Below are positions 61,446 through 64,000 of a DNA stretch of 64,000 nucleotides, in pieces. A model generated the notes under the pieces. That model was not told the DNA's origin and searched no databases. It worked only from the letters and a program-made list of their open reading frames with translations. This DNA comes from Kocuria rosea (GTDB taxonomy: Bacteria > Actinomycetota > Actinomycetes > Actinomycetales > Micrococcaceae). The first letter of the stretch is position 1. Every line of letters begins with the position of its first letter. The position numbers and the translations under genes were made by a program. The DNA lies in the NCBI RefSeq assembly GCF_006094695.1, contig NZ_CP035103.1, forward strand, positions 3,100,001 through 3,164,000, given 5' to 3'.

Positions 61446-62254
61446 CGCAGTCCCTTCGGCCGCGCGACGTGCTCCACGACACGGCCGACCCAGTCGATGG
61501 CGAGGGCGAGCAGCGCCACGAGGATCGAGCCGGCGATCAGCACCCGCACGAGGTTGAGGTTGACCCCGGTGGTGATCAGCAGCCCGAGCCCGCCACCGTT
61601 GATGAACGTGGCGAGGGTCGCGGTGCCGACCACCAGGATCAGGGCGGTGCGCACGCCGGCCAGCATGACGGGCACGGCCAGGGGCAGCTCGACCCGGAAT
61701 AGGACCGCGGCGGCGCTCATCCCCATGCCCCGGCCCGCCTCGACGAGGCTGCGGTCCACCCCGTCGAGGCCCACCATCGTGTTCTTCAGGACGGGCAGGA
61801 TCGCGTAGACGATCAGGGCGACCACGGCCGCCCGGAAGCCGAAGCCGAACCAGAAGGCGAACAGGACGACGAGGCCCACCGCCGGGGCGGCCTGGCCGAC
61901 GTTCGCCAGCGCGATGACCGGGCCCGTGAGGAAGCGCAACGGTCTGCGGGTCAGGAGGATGCCGACCGGGATCGCGATGAGCAGGACCACCACCGTGGCC
62001 ACGACCGTCAGCTGCAGGTGCTCCAGGGTCAGGGCCCACAGCGATGCGGGGCTCAGGGTCACGGCCTCCGTCTCGGTGAGCTCCGCCGTGGTCAGCCAGA
62101 GCACGAGCAGGCCCAGCGCCGCGAGGATCGCCACGGGCTGCAGGAGCAGGCCCTTCCAGGTGCGCTGGTCCGGGTCGGCCGCGGCCGGGCGTGACACGGG
62201 GTCGTCGGCGGGCTCCGGCTCCGCGGCGGCGGGGCGCTCGGTCTGTGCGCTCAT
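61442..62254 (-). CDS. ABC permease, betaine/choline type (second permease)
   Basis: A 270-residue permease. After a Pro/Ala-rich cytoplasmic N-terminus of about 35 residues come six helices; the EAA loop is DRSLVEAGRGMGMSAAAVLFRVELPLAVPVMLAGV and ALANVGQAAPAVGLVVLFAFWFGFG is the OpuBB/OsmW signature. Its ATG at 62254 overlaps the ATPase stop. It should pair with the permease at 63485. Confidence 0.88.
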   Translation of the reverse strand: MSAQTERPAAAEPEPADDPVSRPAAADPDQRTWKGLLLQPVAILAALGLLVLWLTTAELTETEAVTLSPASLWALTLEHLQLTVVATVVVLLIAIPVGILLTRRPLRFLTGPVIALANVGQAAPAVGLVVLFAFWFGFGFRAAVVALIVYAILPVLKNTMVGLDGVDRSLVEAGRGMGMSAAAVLFRVELPLAVPVMLAGVRTALILVVGTATLATFINGGGLGLLITTGVNLNLVRVLIAGSILVALLALAIDWVGRVVEHVARPKGLR

Positions 62255-63492
62255 CGGTCCCCGCCTCCCGGGCTCGCGCTGACCGCGGGCATCTCACCCG
62301 TGTTGTGGCCGAGGGGCGCGTCCTCCGCGGCCACGGCCCGGCGGGCCTCGGTGATCGCGGCCATGACGGTCTCGACGTAGATGACGCCCTCGAACCGGTC
62401 CCGCGGCCCCACCACGAGCGCCGCCCCCGTGCTGGAGACGAGCATGGTGTCCAGCGCGTCGTTGAGCGTGGAACTCGTGCCGACCAGGGGCAGGCGGTCG
62501 TTGCGCTCCCCGGGGACGGTCCCGAAGCGCTCGAGCTGCCGGCGGGAGGGCCAGGACAGCGGCCGGCCGCGCTCGTCGACGACGACGACGTCCCGGGTGC
62601 CCGCCTCGTCGATCCGCCCGAGCACCGCCCGGACGTCCTCGCCGGGACGGGTGGTCACCGCGGGGACGAGGTCGACCTCCCGGACCCGGGTGAGGGTGAG
62701 CTGCTTGAGCCCCGCGCCCGAGCCGATGAAGTCCTCCACGAAATCGTCGGCCGGTTCCGCCAGGACGCGCTCCGGGGCGTCGTACTGGACGATCCGGGCG
62801 CCCTCGTCGAAGACCGCGATCCAGTCGCCGAGCTTGACCGCCTCGTCGAAGTCGTGGGTCACGCACACGATGGTCTTCTGCAGCTCGTGCTGGATGTTGA
62901 TGAGCTCGTCCTGGAGCCGCTGGCGGGTGATGGGGTCCACGGCCCCGAACGGCTCGTCCATGAGCAGCACGGGCGGGTCCGCGGCCAGGGCGCGGGCCAC
63001 CCCGACGCGCTGCTGCTGACCCCCGGAGAGCTCTCTCGGGTACCGGTCGCGGTAGACGGCCGGGTCGAGGGAGACGAGCTCGAGCAGCTCGTCCACGCGG
63101 GCGGCGATGCGCTGCTTGTCCCAGCCGAGCATCTTCGGGACCATGCCGATGTTGGTGGCCACGCTCATGTGCGGGAACAGCCCGCCGGCCTGGATCACGT
63201 AGCCGATGCCGCGGCGCAGCTCGTCGCCGTTCATCGAGGTCACGTCCTGGCCGTCGATGACGATCCGGCCCTCGGTGGGTTCGATGAGCCGGTTGATCAT
63301 CTTCAGCGTGGTGGTCTTGCCGCAGCCGGAGGGGCCCACGAGCATGACGATGCTGCCCGCGGGGATCTCGAGCGTCAGGCCGTCGACCGCGGCCTTGGCC
63401 TGCCCGGGGTAGCGCTTGGAGACGTTCTCCAGTAGGATCCGGGCCCCGGTGACGGAGGAGTCTGTGCGGGGGGTGGTCATGGAGTCAGACAC
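62251..63492 (-). CDS. ABC ATP-binding protein with CBS domains (OpuCA/OsmV type)
   Basis: A 413-residue ATPase: Walker A GPSGCGKTTTLKMINRL, Q-loop QAGGLFPHMSVATNIGMVP, signature [15 protein letters not shown], Walker B VLLMDEPFGAVDP and H-loop VCVTHDFDEAV. Residues about 270-390 form a pair of CBS domains (VREVDLVPAVTTRPGEDVRAVL ... SSTLNDALDTMLVSSTGAALVV), which sense ionic strength or c-di-AMP in osmolyte importers; c-di-AMP is available from DisA in this window. GTG 63492 is chosen for an upstream GAGG; ATG 63480 is possible. Confidence 0.92.
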   Translation of the reverse strand: MSDSMTTPRTDSSVTGARILLENVSKRYPGQAKAAVDGLTLEIPAGSIVMLVGPSGCGKTTTLKMINRLIEPTEGRIVIDGQDVTSMNGDELRRGIGYVIQAGGLFPHMSVATNIGMVPKMLGWDKQRIAARVDELLELVSLDPAVYRDRYPRELSGGQQQRVGVARALAADPPVLLMDEPFGAVDPITRQRLQDELINIQHELQKTIVCVTHDFDEAVKLGDWIAVFDEGARIVQYDAPERVLAEPADDFVEDFIGSGAGLKQLTLTRVREVDLVPAVTTRPGEDVRAVLGRIDEAGTRDVVVVDERGRPLSWPSRRQLERFGTVPGERNDRLPLVGTSSTLNDALDTMLVSSTGAALVVGPRDRFEGVIYVETVMAAITEARRAVAAEDAPLGHNTGEMPAVSASPGGGDR

Positions 63493-64000
63493 GGATACCT
63501 CGCGATGTGGTGAGCCGGCCGAGCAGCACGAGCAGCCCGTCCAGGATGAGTGCGACGACGATGACGGCCACGACGCCGGTGACGACCGACGCGAAGGAGT
63601 TGGCGCCCCCGAGCCGCGACAGGCCCGAGAAGATGAAGCCGCCCAGGCCGGGGCCGAGCACGTAGGCGGCGATGGCGGCCACGCCCATCACCATCTGCGC
63701 CGAGACCCGCATGCCGGCCTGGATGACCGGCCACGCCATCGGCAGCTCCACGCGCAGGAAGGTCGCCGCCCTGCTCATGCCGAGCCCGCGCGCCGCCTCA
63801 ACGGTGGCCTGCGGGACCCCGGCGAGCCCCACGAGCGCGTTGCGCAGGACGGGGAGGACGGCGAAGAAGGTGACGACGACGACGGCGGGGGCCACCCCGA
63901 ACCCCAGCGGGGCGATCAGCAGGCCGATGAGCGCGAAGGACGGGATGGTCAGCCCCACGGCCGAGACGTTGTTGGCCACGGTCGTGAGCCGGGGCGAGCG
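63485..64000 (-). CDS. ABC permease, betaine/choline type (first permease), partial
   Basis: The gene runs past the window end; the 172 codons seen are its C-terminal part. The EAA loop is TVEAARGLGMSRAATFLRVELPMAWPVIQAG, and TVANNVSAVGLTIPSFALIGLLIAPLGFG is the family's second-helix signature. It shares this loop with the permease at 61442, so the importer is a heterodimer. Its stop overlaps the start of the ATPase by 8 bp. Confidence 0.88.
   Translation of the reverse strand, partial: RSPRLTTVANNVSAVGLTIPSFALIGLLIAPLGFGVAPAVVVVTFFAVLPVLRNALVGLAGVPQATVEAARGLGMSRAATFLRVELPMAWPVIQAGMRVSAQMVMGVAAIAAYVLGPGLGGFIFSGLSRLGGANSFASVVTGVVAVIVVALILDGLLVLLGRLTTSRGIRV

Overview
The window is a GC-rich (roughly 70 percent or more outside one island) actinobacterial chromosome segment. 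An Lsr2 nucleoid protein, the DUF3180/PH-domain/fol/ftsH neighbourhood, a mycothiol-type ArsC domain, many leaderless-style starts and a Micrococcus-type glutaminase point to Micrococcaceae, with Kocuria my best guess. That genus call is inference; no marker for it was searched.

Layout. 1-5455 is a decaying surface-polysaccharide region: a cut-off flippase, the tail of an SGNH acyltransferase, a low-GC GT39 glycosyltransferase split near its 5' end by an intact IS256-family element with an 8-bp target duplication, and a frameshifted GT2 glycosyltransferase. 5510-19398 holds a RecQ helicase fused to a phosphoribosyltransferase-like domain, an unusual array of hairpins, an acyl-CoA synthetase, an MFS exporter, a DUF2254 protein, an orphan PstS next to an ArsO-like flavoprotein, tRNA-Lys(TTT) and a three-domain glutaminase. 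19690-25961 is phosphate uptake: a DUF47/Pit pair converging on pstSCAB, which has a recognisable PHO box. 25965-29566 has a FUSC transporter and an arsenic operon (acr3 and a double-domain arsC, divergent from arsR). 29616-34412 carries radA-disA, mutY and an ArgA-type acetyltransferase. 34545-54285 is a long minus-strand housekeeping block (clpC, lsr2, lysS, panC, fol genes, ftsH, hpt, tilS, a metalloprotease, dacB), divergent from ppa. 55504-60507 has a nuclease-helicase with a coupled unknown partner and a SatD-like protein. 60465-64000 is a glycine-betaine/choline-type ABC operon running off the window.

How parts work together. PstSCAB and Pit cover high- and low-affinity phosphate uptake. 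ArsR, Acr3 and ArsC handle arsenic, a phosphate analogue. RadA, DisA, MutY, RecQ and the nuclease-helicase are genome-maintenance genes. FolE/P/B/K form a folate operon whose adjacent genes often overlap as GTGA or ATGA.

The most striking non-coding signal is at 7869-8029: five successive hairpins, each with an 8-nt loop of the form (C/T)CCCCC + two purines, spaced 26-29 nt apart, with different stem sequences. A second locus at 55181-55400 looks like an ordinary two-hairpin 6C RNA. I regard the tandem array as the best candidate here for something not yet described.
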